DNA of 64,000 nucleotides from DATBRC01 sp036560485 (GTDB taxonomy: Bacteria > Pseudomonadota > Gammaproteobacteria > Burkholderiales > Burkholderiaceae_D): positions 202,444-266,443 of the forward strand of contig DATBRC010000020.1 of NCBI GenBank assembly GCA_036560485.1, written 5' to 3'. Positions within the stretch are counted from its first letter, which is position 1, and the number at the start of each line of letters is the position of its first letter. Shown here piece by piece: positions 43,543 to 53,011 of this stretch. The notes under the pieces are model-generated. The model worked only from the letters and a program-made list of their open reading frames with translations, did no database searches and had not been told where the DNA came from. A program made the position numbers and the translations under genes.

Positions 43543-45333
43543 TTAGAACTGGTCTTCACTCAAGGCCAACACACCCACACTGCCTTCCAGTATCGACGTT
43601 CTGTAACCCAACGCTTGCGACAAAATATGGTCGGCAAAAAAGCGTGCGGTAGCAATTTTTGCCTGATAAAACTTGGCATCATCTTCACTCGCCTTCAGCT
43701 TTTGTTCCGCAATCAACGCAGCACGCGCCATTTGCCAACCGCCCAGTACGATGCCAGCCATCTTGAGATAAGGGACGCTGCCTGCAAACACGGCTTTGAT
43801 GTCCGACTTCATATTGCTCGCAACATAAGTGACGACTTCTTCCAGAGCAGTGGAAGCTGCACTTAATTGCTTGCGTATCACTGCACAATCAGCCAACGCT
43901 GAAGCCGCAAGTTCGGCTTCCGTTTTACGAATTTGCGCAATGATGCCCTTTGCCGTTGCGCCACCATCACGTACTGTTTTGCGACCCACCAAATCGTTTG
44001 CCTGAATCGCGGTTGTGCCTTCATAGATCGCCAGAATACGCGCATCGCGATAATACTGAGCAGCACCGGTTTCTTCGATAAAGCCCATACCGCCATGCAC
44101 TTGCACGCCAGTCGATGCAACATCGATCGACAATTCGGTAGACCAGCCTTTTACGATGGGCACCATGTACTCATAAAATGCATGACTGGCTTTGCGTGTC
44201 GTTTCATCGGGATGACGATGTGCGGCGTCCGATGCTGCCGCCGTCACATACGCCAATGCGCGCGAAGCTTCGATCTGTGCACGCATCGACATCAGCATGC
44301 GGCGCACGTCAGGTTGATGAATGATGGTCACGGGGCCGGGAGATCCTGCAAGATCGCGCGATTGCACGCGGTCTTTTGCATACGCCACTGCTTTTTGATA
44401 CGCGCGCTCCGCTACCGAGATGCCTTGCATGCCCACCGCAAAGCGAGCAGCATTCATCATGATGAACATGTATTCGAGACCGCGGTTTTCTTCGCCGACG
44501 ATGGTGCCAATCGCACCGTCATGATCACCGAATTGCAATACGGCCGTTGGGCTCGCCTTGATACCCATTTTGTGTTCAATCGATACGCAATGCACATCAT
44601 TGCGTGCACCGAGTGAGCCATCCGCATTGATCAAGAACTTCGGCACGACAAATAACGAAATACCTTTTACGCCTTCCGGCGCATCGGGCGTACGTGCCAG
44701 CACAAGATGGACGATGTTCTCGGCCATATCGTGTTCGCCATAGGTGATGAAAATCTTGGTGCCGGATATTTTGTAAGTGCCGTCACCTTGCGGCACTGCG
44801 CGTGTGCGCACCATCGCCAAATCGGAACCGGCCTGAGGCTCGGTCAGATTCATTGTGCCGGTCCATTTCCCGGAGATGAAATTTTCCAGGTAAATGTTTT
44901 TCTGTTCGTCTGTCCCGGCCGTCATCAACGCTTCAATCGCACCATCGGTCAACAAAGGACAAAGCGCAAACGACAAGTTGGCCGAGTTGAGCATCTCGAT
45001 ACATGGCGTGGCCACAAGTTTCGGCAAACCCTGTCCACCGAATTCGACCGGATGCTGTACACCTTGCCAGCCTGCTTCGGCATAGGCTTTGAACGCTTCC
45101 TTGAATCCTTTGGTAGTCGTTACTTTTCCATCGTGCCAGCTGCTCGGTTCTTTATCACCGATAAAATTCAATGGTGCAATGACCTCGCCACAAAACTTGG
45201 CATTTTCTTCCAGTACCGCTTCGACAGTTTCAGGAGTGGCATCTTCGCAGCCTGGCAAGGCATTTACTTCTTTCAAGCCTGCCAGTTCGTTCAGCACGAA
45301 TAGCATGTCTTTTAACGGTGCGACATAACTCAT
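43543..45333 (-). CDS. Acyl-CoA dehydrogenase, long C-terminal-domain type
   Basis: This 596-residue flavoenzyme belongs to the larger acyl-CoA dehydrogenases with extra N- and C-terminal domains (DmdC/FadE-like). FAD and substrate motifs are seen in MNLTEPQAGSDLAMVRTRA and in QVHGGMGFIEETGAAQYYRD. The segment YEGTTAIQANDLVGRK contains the Glu expected for proton abstraction. Chain-length preference cannot be read from sequence. It follows etfB-etfA on the same strand, so electrons pass to ETF and then to the quinone pool. Confidence 0.9.
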   Translation of the reverse strand: MSYVAPLKDMLFVLNELAGLKEVNALPGCEDATPETVEAVLEENAKFCGEVIAPLNFIGDKEPSSWHDGKVTTTKGFKEAFKAYAEAGWQGVQHPVEFGGQGLPKLVATPCIEMLNSANLSFALCPLLTDGAIEALMTAGTDEQKNIYLENFISGKWTGTMNLTEPQAGSDLAMVRTRAVPQGDGTYKISGTKIFITYGEHDMAENIVHLVLARTPDAPEGVKGISLFVVPKFLINADGSLGARNDVHCVSIEHKMGIKASPTAVLQFGDHDGAIGTIVGEENRGLEYMFIMMNAARFAVGMQGISVAERAYQKAVAYAKDRVQSRDLAGSPGPVTIIHQPDVRRMLMSMRAQIEASRALAYVTAAASDAAHRHPDETTRKASHAFYEYMVPIVKGWSTELSIDVASTGVQVHGGMGFIEETGAAQYYRDARILAIYEGTTAIQANDLVGRKTVRDGGATAKGIIAQIRKTEAELAASALADCAVIRKQLSAASTALEEVVTYVASNMKSDIKAVFAGSVPYLKMAGIVLGGWQMARAALIAEQKLKASEDDAKFYQAKIATARFFADHILSQALGYRTSILEGSVGVLALSEDQF

Positions 45334-45368
45334 TACCAGCTCCTCAAAAATAATTCACTGTGTCTTCT

Positions 45369-46298
45369 TTAACCGAGTTCTTTGACCAACGCAGGAACCA
45401 CTTCAAACAAGTCACCAACGATGCCATAATCTGCCACGGAAAATATCGGTGCTTCCGGATCCTTGTTGATTGCAACAATCGTTTTCGAATCCTTCATGCC
45501 TGCCAAATGTTGAATCGCACCTGAAATACCCACGGCAATGTACAACTGCGGCGCAACGATCTTGCCGGTTTGTCCGACTTGCCAATCGTTCGGCACATAA
45601 CCTGCATCCACTGCGGCGCGCGATGCACCCATCGCAGCACCAAGGCGATCCGCCAGCGGTTCAAGAATTTTGAAGTTATCACTGGAGCCCATGCCACGGC
45701 CGCCGGAGACAATAATTTTTGCCGCTGTCAATTCTGGCCGATCGGATTTTGCCAATTCCTTCGATACAAAAGCGGATTTTCCGGAATCACTTACCGTCGT
45801 AATTTTTTCAACTGCGGCTGAACCACCAGGTGGTGCTGCATCGAAACCCGTAGTACGTACGGTAATCACCTTGACTGCATCGCTCGACTGCACTGTAGCA
45901 ATCGCGTTGCCTGCATAAATGGGGCGTTCGAAAGTATCAGGCGCGTCGACTTTGGTAATTTCGGAAATTTGTCCGACGTCGAGTTTCGCTGCAACGCGAG
46001 GCAAAATGTTTTTTCCATACGCGGTGGCCGGTGCGAGGATGTGCGAATAATTTGCAGCGATTGCCAACGCTTGTTCCGCGACGTTTTCTGCCAAGCCATC
46101 GGCAAATTGGGGAGCATCCGCAACCAGTACTTTACTGACGCCTGCAATTTTTGCTGCAGCTTCTGCAGCAGCGCCGGCATTGTGGCCTGCTACGAGCACA
46201 TGAATATCGCCACCGCACTTACTTGCGGCAGTGATGGTATTCAGTGTGCTACCTTTTAATGAAACGTTATCGTGTTCTGCAATGACAAGAGCGGTCAT
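45369..46298 (-). CDS. etfA: Electron transfer flavoprotein alpha subunit
   Basis: This 309-residue subunit carries the FAD site in its C-terminal domain (GRGMGSSDNF near 205 and LYIAVGISGAIQHLAGMKDS near 265). I chose the ATG at 46298 because AAGGA lies about eight bases upstream and the protein then begins MTALVIAEHDN as in relatives; the frame is open 12 codons further. It follows etfB and precedes the acyl-CoA dehydrogenase gene. Confidence 0.93.
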   Translation of the reverse strand: MTALVIAEHDNVSLKGSTLNTITAASKCGGDIHVLVAGHNAGAAAEAAAKIAGVSKVLVADAPQFADGLAENVAEQALAIAANYSHILAPATAYGKNILPRVAAKLDVGQISEITKVDAPDTFERPIYAGNAIATVQSSDAVKVITVRTTGFDAAPPGGSAAVEKITTVSDSGKSAFVSKELAKSDRPELTAAKIIVSGGRGMGSSDNFKILEPLADRLGAAMGASRAAVDAGYVPNDWQVGQTGKIVAPQLYIAVGISGAIQHLAGMKDSKTIVAINKDPEAPIFSVADYGIVGDLFEVVPALVKELG

Positions 46299-46388
46299 GA
46301 TTTTTTCCTTGTTGGGCAAGAGCGACTGTTCCATGCACTTGCGCGTTGTTCTTGTATTCTTGGTAGATGAGGGCTACCCTCATCGTCG

Positions 46389-47138
46389 TTAAATTACCTT
46401 GGCTTCGTTTTTAAGCTTGTTCACCAGTGCAGCAACGTCCGGCACCTTGATACCTGCTGTACGCTTCGGCGGTTCGACTACTTTGAGTGTTTTCAATCTG
46501 GGCGCCACATCTACACCGAGATCGGCAGGTTTGACGACGTCGAGTGTCTTCTTCTTCGCCTTCATGATATTTGGTAATGTCACGTAGCGCGGTTCATTCA
46601 AACGCAAATCGGTAGTAATAATTGCAGGCAGTGTGATTGCGATCGTTTCCAGACCACCATCAACCTCACGTGTCACTTTTGCCTTGCCGTCTTCGATCAC
46701 AACCTTGGATGCAAAAGTCGCTTGCGGCCAGCCCAGCAATGCAGCCAGCATTTGGCCGGTTTGATTGCAATCGTCGTCGATCGCCTGCTTGCCGAGGATG
46801 ATTAATTGTGGCTGCTCTTTGTCAGCCAGTGCTTTCAAAAGCTTGGCAACCGCTAATGGTTGCAGTTCCGTATCGGTCTCAACCAGAATGGCTCGGTCAG
46901 CGCCAATCGCCATTGCGGTACGGAGTGTCTCCTGGCATTGCGTCACACCGCAGGATACGGCGACCACTTCTGTTGCTTTGCCGCCCTCTTTCAGGCGCAT
47001 TGCTTCTTCAACCGCGATTTCGTCAAACGGATTCATCGACATCTTCACATTGGCGATATCGACACCTGATCCATCTGATTTAACGCGTACCTTGACGTTG
47101 TAATCGACCACACGCTTGACTGGAACCAAAACTTTCAT
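46389..47138 (-). CDS. etfB: Electron transfer flavoprotein beta subunit
   Basis: This 249-residue subunit begins MKVLVPVKRVVDYNVKVRV, the usual EtfB start, and holds the AMP-binding loop region GKQAIDDDCNQTGQMLAALL (about 122-141). The signature VTREVDGGLETIAITLPAI... is complete. Length is exactly typical with this start; the frame is open 16 codons further upstream but that part is not conserved in character. It forms a heterodimer with EtfA. Confidence 0.93.
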   Translation of the reverse strand: MKVLVPVKRVVDYNVKVRVKSDGSGVDIANVKMSMNPFDEIAVEEAMRLKEGGKATEVVAVSCGVTQCQETLRTAMAIGADRAILVETDTELQPLAVAKLLKALADKEQPQLIILGKQAIDDDCNQTGQMLAALLGWPQATFASKVVIEDGKAKVTREVDGGLETIAITLPAIITTDLRLNEPRYVTLPNIMKAKKKTLDVVKPADLGVDVAPRLKTLKVVEPPKRTAGIKVPDVAALVNKLKNEAKVI

Positions 47139-47247
47139 AGCTTTGCCTTTAGAAAAATCGAATTGACGTAAACGTAAACTGCTCAATTATAGAAGAGATT
47201 TCGACAATGGTCAGAATTTTAGCACGATCGTTCTATTATATGTCAAA

Positions 47248-47277
47248 AAAAATCACTAAATATTTTTAGTGATTTTT
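47248..47277 (-). terminator. Terminator of the TusA-like gene
   Basis: A perfect 13-base-pair stem (AAAAATCACTAAA and complement) with a TATT loop is followed on the minus strand by a T run. It lies 26 bases after the tusA-like stop. Confidence 0.85.
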
Positions 47278-47303
47278 GGTTCATGGCAGTGAAGCAAGCC
47301 AGA

Positions 47304-47531
47304 TTATTTGCGCTTCATAATAAAGATAAAATCTTTTTGCTCTTCCGCCTGAGAAAGCAATTCATTACCGGTTTGTTTTGAAAACGCCTGGAAATCTCTT
47401 ACCGAGCCGGGATCAGTTGCTAGTACACGCAATATCTGACCGCTCGTCATTTCTGCCAATGCCTTCTTGGTTTTCAGAATCGGCAATGGACAATTCAAAC
47501 CGCGCGCATCCAGTTCCTTATGAATTTCCAT
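47304..47531 (-). CDS. TusA/SirA-family sulfur-carrier protein
   Basis: This protein of about 75 residues has the TusA/YeeD fold motif DARGLNCPLPILKTKKAL, with the CPxP cysteine (about residue 12) that carries persulfide sulfur. Of two nearby ATG codons I chose the second because GAGG lies eight bases before it; the first is at 47537. TusA itself relays sulfur to tRNA thiolation, but several paralogues exist, so the exact role is open. It is monocistronic with its own terminator. Confidence 0.85.
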   Translation of the reverse strand: MEIHKELDARGLNCPLPILKTKKALAEMTSGQILRVLATDPGSVRDFQAFSKQTGNELLSQAEEQKDFIFIMKRK

Positions 47532-47677
47532 AGTCATGCCCTCATGGGTGTGAATCAATATCAGCAAATTCTAACGCATAAGAACGCTATTGATGCGTCG
47601 CAACAACCGAAATGACCAGATTTAACAATTGTCCCCTATGGACAACAATGTCAATAATAGTAATTGCAAATTAATCA

Positions 47678-50320
47678 CTAAATCCGCTCACCTACCCAAG
47701 CAGCGACGCCCTGCAACGCTTTCGGCAAGCCGGTCGGGTCAGTGCCGCCCGCTTGCGCCATATCTGGCCGCCCGCCACCCTTGCCGCCCACTTGCAATGC
47801 AACAAAATTAACCAATTCGCCTGCCTTTACTTTGGAAGTCGCATCAGCAGTGACACCAGCAATCAAGCTCACTTTGCCGTCGCTGACGGTCGCCAACACA
47901 ATTGCTGCGCTCTTGAGTTTGTCCTTCAGCTTGTCCATGGTATCGCGCAACGCCTTGGCATCGGCGCCATCCAGTTTCGCCGCCAGTACCTTGATACCTT
48001 TCACATCGACCGCTTGCGCCAATAGCTCGTCACCTTGCGCTGAAGCCAATTTACCCTTGATGCTGGCGAGTTCTTTTTCCAATGACTTGACTTGATCGAG
48101 CACGTTGCCGACACGCGTCGTCAACTCGGACGGCATCGCCTTCAACATGCCGGCGACCTGGTTCACATTGGACTCCAGCGATTGCAAATAAGCCAGCGCA
48201 TTATCGCCGGTGATGGCTTCAATCCGGCGCACGCCGGCAGCAACGCCGCTCTCGCCCACAACCTTGAACAAACCGATGTCACCGGTGCGCTGCACATGCG
48301 TGCCGCCGCACAATTCGCGGCTGCTGCCGATGTCGAGTACACGTACTTCATCGCCATATTTTTCGCCAAACAGCATCATTGCACCCGACTTCTGTGCATC
48401 GTCAATCTTCATCACGCGCGCCTGCGTTGGTGCATTCGCGAGGATTTCAGCATTGACGATCGCTTCAACTTTGCGGATCTGCTCGTCTGTCATCGGACCG
48501 TTGTGCGCAAAGTCGAAACGCGTGCGCTCGGCATTCACCAGCGAACCCTTCTGCTGCACGTGTGCGCCGAGCACTTCACGCAAAGCCTTGTGCATCAAGT
48601 GGGTCGCACTGTGATTGCGGATAGTCTTGGCGCGCTTTTCGGCATCGACTTTGGCAGTGACTGTATCGCCGACCTTGATCGTACCTTCACCGACACGGCC
48701 GTGATGACCGAACACGTCGGCCTGGATCTTCAGTGTATCTTCGACGATGAAACGGGCCGCAGCATTGCGCAATTCACCTGTGTCGCCAACCTGACCACCG
48801 GATTCGGCGTAGAACGGCGTGTGATCGAGCACCACCACCGCATCGTCACCGGAATTGGCTTGTTGTACCGCAGTGCCGTCGATATAAATCGCGGTGACCT
48901 TCGCGCCTTCATGCACCAAATGTTCGTAACCATGGAAAGTCGTCGGGCTGCCGCTATATTCAAGACCTTGCGCCATTTTGAACTTACCGGCTTCGCGCGC
49001 ACGTTGGCGCTGTTCGTCAAGCAAAACGTTGAAGCGCGCCTCGTCCACCGTGACGCCGCGTTCACGGCACACATCGGCAGTCAGGTCGACCGGGAAGCCG
49101 AACGTGTCATGCAGCTTGAATGCGGTATCGCCATCGATCTGTTTCGCGTCCGACGTTTCCATTCCTTCCAACGCCTTCTCAAGAATTTCCATGCCGTTGG
49201 CGATGGTGCGGAAGAAGGATTCTTCTTCCTGCTTCAACACTTCGGTAGCGCGCTTTTCATTTTGGCGCAATTCCGGATAAGCATCACCCATCTCGGCCAC
49301 CAAGGCTGGTACCAGCGAATAAAAGAAAGGCTTGCGTGCACCGAGTTTGTAGCCATGGCGAATCGCACGGCGCGCAATGCGGCGCAGCACATAGCCGCGA
49401 CCGGCATTGCTCGGAATCACACCATCGACGATGGTAAAGGTGCAGGCACGGATATGATCGGCAATCACTTTCAACGAAGGGGAATCCTTGTCGCAATCGC
49501 CAGCACCACCAACAACGTCAACTGCCTTCTTCGCTGCTGCCAGCAAATTCACAAATGTATCGATCTCGTAATTCGAATGCACATGCTGCATCACCGCAGT
49601 GATGCGCTCCAATCCCATACCGGTATCGACGCTAGGTTTCGGCAACTTGTGCATCACACCCGCTTCGTCGCGGTTGAACTGCATGAACACATTGTTCCAG
49701 ATTTCAATGTAGCGATCGCCATCTTCATTCGGCGATCCTGGTGGACCACCAGGAATTTCTTCGCCGTGATCGTAGAAAATTTCCGTGCACGGTCCGCAAG
49801 GACCGGTATCACCCATCATCCAGAAGTTGTCGGATGCGTAGCGCGCGCCCTTGTTGTCGCCGATGCGTATGATGCGCTCCGCAGGCACGCCGACCTGCTT
49901 GCTCCAGATGTCGTATGCCTCGTCATCTTCGGCATAGACGGTCACCCACAATTTTTCCTTGGGCAGCTTGAACACATCAGTCAGCAACTCCCACGCATAC
50001 TTGATCGCGTCTTCCTTGAAGTAATCGCCAAAGCTGAAATTGCCCAGCATTTCGAAGAAGGTATGGTGGCGTGCCGTGTAGCCGACATTTTCCAGGTCAT
50101 TGTGCTTGCCGCCGGCGCGGATGCATTTCTGCGAAGTCGTCGCACGCGTGTAAGGCCGCTTGTCGAAACCGAGGAACACGTCCTTGAACTGGTTCATGCC
50201 GGCATTGGTGAACAACAATGTCGGGTCGTCACCTGGCACCACCGGACTGGAAGCGACGATCGTGTGCCCCTTCGATTCAAAGTACTTGAGGAATTTCTGG
50301 CGGATTTCAGATGATTTCAT
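47678..50320 (-). CDS. alaS: Alanyl-tRNA synthetase
   Basis: This 880-residue class II synthetase is full length. The catalytic domain occupies about 1-250 (FTNAGMNQFKDVFLG, RATTSQKCIRAGGKHNDLEN). The tRNA-recognition region follows, then the editing domain with zinc-type motifs HSATHLMHKAL and CGGTHVQRTGD. A C-Ala region closes the protein with the Gly-rich GGKGGGRPDMAQAGG motif. It charges tRNA-Ala and clears Ser and Gly mischarged forms. A TATAAT-like box lies about 42 bases upstream on the minus strand; the -35 region is weak. Confidence 0.97.
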   Translation of the reverse strand: MKSSEIRQKFLKYFESKGHTIVASSPVVPGDDPTLLFTNAGMNQFKDVFLGFDKRPYTRATTSQKCIRAGGKHNDLENVGYTARHHTFFEMLGNFSFGDYFKEDAIKYAWELLTDVFKLPKEKLWVTVYAEDDEAYDIWSKQVGVPAERIIRIGDNKGARYASDNFWMMGDTGPCGPCTEIFYDHGEEIPGGPPGSPNEDGDRYIEIWNNVFMQFNRDEAGVMHKLPKPSVDTGMGLERITAVMQHVHSNYEIDTFVNLLAAAKKAVDVVGGAGDCDKDSPSLKVIADHIRACTFTIVDGVIPSNAGRGYVLRRIARRAIRHGYKLGARKPFFYSLVPALVAEMGDAYPELRQNEKRATEVLKQEEESFFRTIANGMEILEKALEGMETSDAKQIDGDTAFKLHDTFGFPVDLTADVCRERGVTVDEARFNVLLDEQRQRAREAGKFKMAQGLEYSGSPTTFHGYEHLVHEGAKVTAIYIDGTAVQQANSGDDAVVVLDHTPFYAESGGQVGDTGELRNAAARFIVEDTLKIQADVFGHHGRVGEGTIKVGDTVTAKVDAEKRAKTIRNHSATHLMHKALREVLGAHVQQKGSLVNAERTRFDFAHNGPMTDEQIRKVEAIVNAEILANAPTQARVMKIDDAQKSGAMMLFGEKYGDEVRVLDIGSSRELCGGTHVQRTGDIGLFKVVGESGVAAGVRRIEAITGDNALAYLQSLESNVNQVAGMLKAMPSELTTRVGNVLDQVKSLEKELASIKGKLASAQGDELLAQAVDVKGIKVLAAKLDGADAKALRDTMDKLKDKLKSAAIVLATVSDGKVSLIAGVTADATSKVKAGELVNFVALQVGGKGGGRPDMAQAGGTDPTGLPKALQGVAAWVGERI

Positions 50321-50449
50321 GGATATAAGAAAAAAGAGTGGCGCGATGCTGCAAACCCTTGATTATACGTGATTAAGATGGTTCTTATGTGCTATTGGCG
50401 CATCAAATCCTGACCGGATTGTTGCATTCCAATCCATTCATTACCTATA

Positions 50450-50550
50450 GGACTTATACAAAATCGCCTCAGCCGCGTTGCCACTCCTTGCCCGTACTAC
50501 ATGTACTGTCTTCGTCGCGGCGCCTTGCTGAGACAAATTTGCGTAAGTCC
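50450..50550. repeat. MITE-like imperfect palindrome, about 101 bp
   Basis: The ends GGACTTATACAAAAT and ATTTGCGTAAGTCC form imperfect inverted repeats, and the interior also pairs (CTCAGCCGCG against CGCGGCG and CTTGCTGAG). The centre contains GTACTACATGTAC. It looks like a non-autonomous repeat inserted between alaS and the small secreted-protein gene. Confidence 0.6.
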
Positions 50551-50563
50551 ACACCAAAAGAAA

Positions 50564-50592
50564 AAGCCCGCCGTAAAAATCAGGGCGGGCTT
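50564..50592 (-). terminator. Terminator of the small secreted-protein gene
   Basis: AAGCCCGCC pairs with GGCGGGCTT around an 11-base loop; on the minus strand it is followed by TTTCTTTT. It lies 17 bases after the stop of the gene at 50609-50935. Confidence 0.8.
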
Positions 50593-50608
50593 ACCAAGCG
50601 CGTTTGAA

Positions 50609-50935
50609 TTACGCTGGATTTGCGGTACGCGCGTTATGCTTCTTTTTGTAAATTGCTTTACTGTCGCGATTTTCTTCGCGCTTCAATTTCTTGCGCTCTT
50701 GTGGCGTAACCTTGCCGTCAGCCTTGGCAGCTTGTTTATCGGCTTCCAGTTTGGCTTCGCGCTTGTCCAGATTGTTAGTTTCCTTGGCAGTCAATGCACC
50801 CGATTTCACGCCATTATCGATACGTTGTTGCTGGTTTTCCTGACGCTTGTCGATTCTTGGCGTATTGGTTTGAGCGAAAGCCGATACAGCGAATGCCGAC
50901 AACAGGACGGAAGCTAAAAGGGTATTGAGTTTCAT
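50609..50935 (-). CDS. Small exported basic protein, one repeat unit
   Basis: This 108-residue protein has a signal peptide cleaved near AFA-Q (about residue 21). The mature part is highly charged and helical and forms one unit of about 70 residues: QQQRIDNGVKSGALTAKE, a Lys/Glu-rich helix, DGKVTPQERKKL and a KKKHNARTANP tail. The same unit occurs twice in the next protein. The DGKVTPQE stretch faintly resembles an EF-hand loop followed by its helix, but this is weak. I do not recognise a function; the location is periplasmic or extracellular. Confidence 0.7.
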   Translation of the reverse strand: MKLNTLLASVLLSAFAVSAFAQTNTPRIDKRQENQQQRIDNGVKSGALTAKETNNLDKREAKLEADKQAAKADGKVTPQERKKLKREENRDSKAIYKKKHNARTANPA

Positions 50936-51015
50936 ATTGGTTCTCTTTTCGTAATAAGTGATTTAGATTGAAATGAATTTAATACATTGCAAAAATTGAC
51001 AGCGTCTACAACAAA

Positions 51016-51603
51016 TCAGTTACGGTTTTGCGCATCATGCTTTTCTTTATAAATGCGCTTGGATTGATGGTTTTCTGAACGCTGAATGCTGGCTTGTTCA
51101 TTTTTACCGACATGGCCATCGCGACCGGCACGTGCTTCTTTGCGATCATCCTTGGCTTGACCACGTTCCAGTTTGGCAGCTTCGTGATTGGTCAATGAAC
51201 CGTTCTTTACACCGGTTTCAACACGTTTTTCTTCATTGACATTGCGCTGTACGTCAGCTTGCATACGCTTGCTTGAAGCGGAATTCGGATTGCCGGTTTG
51301 TGCATTGTGCTTGTCTGCTTCGATGTCGCGGCTCGCTTTGTTTTGCATGCGTTGGATGCGATCTTTTTCAGCATCGCTTAATTTTCCATCTTTCAAAGCA
51401 TTGGCCTGTACACGATCGATTTTTGATTGCTCGCTTTCCAGTTTGGCCGCTTCTTTGGTCGAGAGCTGTCCTGATTTCAAACCGTTCTCGATACGTTGCT
51501 GCTGATTCACATCGCGCTGTGTTTCACCAGCAGTTGATTGCGCAAATGCATGGCCTGCCAACATTGCTGTTAGTAAAAAAGGGATAAATTTGGTTGCCTT
51601 CAT
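51016..51603 (-). CDS. Exported charged protein, two tandem repeat units
   Basis: This protein of about 195 residues has a signal peptide (cleavage near AFA-Q at about 21). It then holds two copies of a unit of about 75 residues, each with (R/K)(I/V)E(N/T)G(L/V)K(S/N)G(Q/S)L, a charged helix, a DGK/DGH turn and a final KHNAQ/KHDAQ. One copy of this unit forms the neighbouring protein at 50609-50935. GGAG lies five bases before the chosen ATG; the frame extends 19 codons upstream. The function is unknown. A history of duplication is clear. Confidence 0.7.
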   Translation of the reverse strand: MKATKFIPFLLTAMLAGHAFAQSTAGETQRDVNQQQRIENGLKSGQLSTKEAAKLESEQSKIDRVQANALKDGKLSDAEKDRIQRMQNKASRDIEADKHNAQTGNPNSASSKRMQADVQRNVNEEKRVETGVKNGSLTNHEAAKLERGQAKDDRKEARAGRDGHVGKNEQASIQRSENHQSKRIYKEKHDAQNRN

Positions 51604-51753
51604 ATTGACTCCACATGGTTGGTTTAGTTTTGCATACATGAGCAATGCCCATGTCGCCAATAACGAGGCCGGATGCAGGAATGACGACGATGAATTTGTA
51701 AGCCGTGTAACAAAACGTAACGACGTGAATTACCGAACAACAATGCTTGTCGA

Positions 51754-52527
51754 TTATCGGGGTGATTTTAAATCCGGCTCGATCAAATCAACCCTATCTG
51801 TGCAGTAAGCATCGACACCCCAGGACAATAATTCCTTGGCGCGCGCCGGGTCGTTGACCGTATAGCAAAACAGCCCGAAGCCTGCTTTTTTAATGGCTTG
51901 CGCCTGTTCTTTGGTGAGATTCTTTTGGTTGGTATGCAAGGTAATTGCACCCAGGTGCAAAAGCTGCTCACGCCAATCCGGCGGCACCACGTCAACCAGA
52001 TAACCGCGCGGAATTTCGGGTGCGGCCTCTTTCGCCGCCATCAATGCATCGTAAGAAAACGAAGAGAACAGCGGCAACGTGTCGTCATTGACGCCAGGCA
52101 GATGCAATGCGATTTCAGCTGACAACAATTTTTGAGTCAGTTCGGCGATCGCACGCCCCGTTTCTTTTTCCGTCCCAGGCGCAGGCTTGATCTCGACGTT
52201 CATCCACATTTTATGTGTCTGGCAATAATGCAGCGCGCTGGCATAGGTAGGCACCGACTCGCCGGTGAATTCAAAGGCCAGCCAGCTGCCCGCATCCATC
52301 TCGGCCAATTGCCGCGCCGTATAGTCGGACACCTTCCCCTTGCCGCTTACCGTACGACCCAGTTCAGCGTCATGCATCAATACCGGCACACCGTCTTTCG
52401 CCAGCATCACATCGAACTCGACCGCATGAAACCCATGCGCCACACCGCAGGCCAGTCCGGCAATCGTATTTTCAGGTGCCAATGTACCGCCGCCGCGGTG
52501 TGCAAGAATTTTTGGATAAGGCCACAT
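51754..52527 (-). CDS. ugpQ: Glycerophosphodiester phosphodiesterase
   Basis: This 257-residue enzyme hydrolyses glycerophosphodiesters to glycerol-3-phosphate and an alcohol. The GDPD signature HRGGGTLAPENT (about 10-21) and EFDVMLAKDGVPVLMHD (about 37-53) supply the catalytic histidines and metal-binding acids. ConservedEIKP is near residue 113. There is no signal peptide, so it is cytoplasmic UgpQ-like; no ugpABCE transporter genes are present in the window. Confidence 0.9.
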   Translation of the reverse strand: MWPYPKILAHRGGGTLAPENTIAGLACGVAHGFHAVEFDVMLAKDGVPVLMHDAELGRTVSGKGKVSDYTARQLAEMDAGSWLAFEFTGESVPTYASALHYCQTHKMWMNVEIKPAPGTEKETGRAIAELTQKLLSAEIALHLPGVNDDTLPLFSSFSYDALMAAKEAAPEIPRGYLVDVVPPDWREQLLHLGAITLHTNQKNLTKEQAQAIKKAGFGLFCYTVNDPARAKELLSWGVDAYCTDRVDLIEPDLKSPR

Positions 52528-52728
52528 GGTTTTATTTTCGTTTTAAGGTTGATGTCGGTACAAGTGTAATGCGGATCCAAGAAATTTTATACAGTGCAAA
52601 TACAACATAAAGAACCTTAAACAGTGCTTTAATCCGCAAATATTGCGTTTCGTCGCATTCCGCTTTTTTAGCCTGCTGAGCAACCCGATAATTCACTCAT
52701 CAATTATCAACCAGCCAGGAGAACTGCC

Positions 52729-53007
52729 ATGCAAAATACCATTCAATATCGCCAAGCCAAACGTCAAGTGGAACGCAAACTGCGATTTTATTTCCATTTG
52801 AGCGTTTATCTGATCGTCAATTCTGCTCTTATCCTGTTTCATTCATTGCATCAGACCGGACATACCTGGTCGTTCGGTCCGCTAATTGGATGGGGAATTG
52901 GGTTACTATTTCACGGTTTGTCCGTTTTCCTTCGCGCTCCGCGTGCGACATGGAAACAACGCATGATCAATAACGAACTGAATAAGCACGCAACTCCAAG
53001 CCACTAA
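52729..53007 (+). CDS. 2TM-domain protein of a LytTR system
   Basis: This 92-residue protein has two membrane spans (about 22-40 and 48-68) flanked by basic residues (RQAKRQVERKLRFYFH at the start), matching the 2TM family. AGGAGA lies six bases before ATG. Such proteins often sit beside LytS/LytTR pairs, as here: the kinase gene begins four bases later. It probably associates with the kinase in the membrane, though this is untested. Confidence 0.8.
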   Translation: MQNTIQYRQAKRQVERKLRFYFHLSVYLIVNSALILFHSLHQTGHTWSFGPLIGWGIGLLFHGLSVFLRAPRATWKQRMINNELNKHATPSH

Positions 53008-53011
53008 TAGC

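Noticed and set aside
48092..50314. 740-codon open frame on the plus strand opposite alaS
   Set aside because: It is exactly antisense to alaS, follows its codon pattern, has no ribosome-binding site and its translation has no recognisable domain. Long antisense frames are common opposite GC-biased conserved genes.
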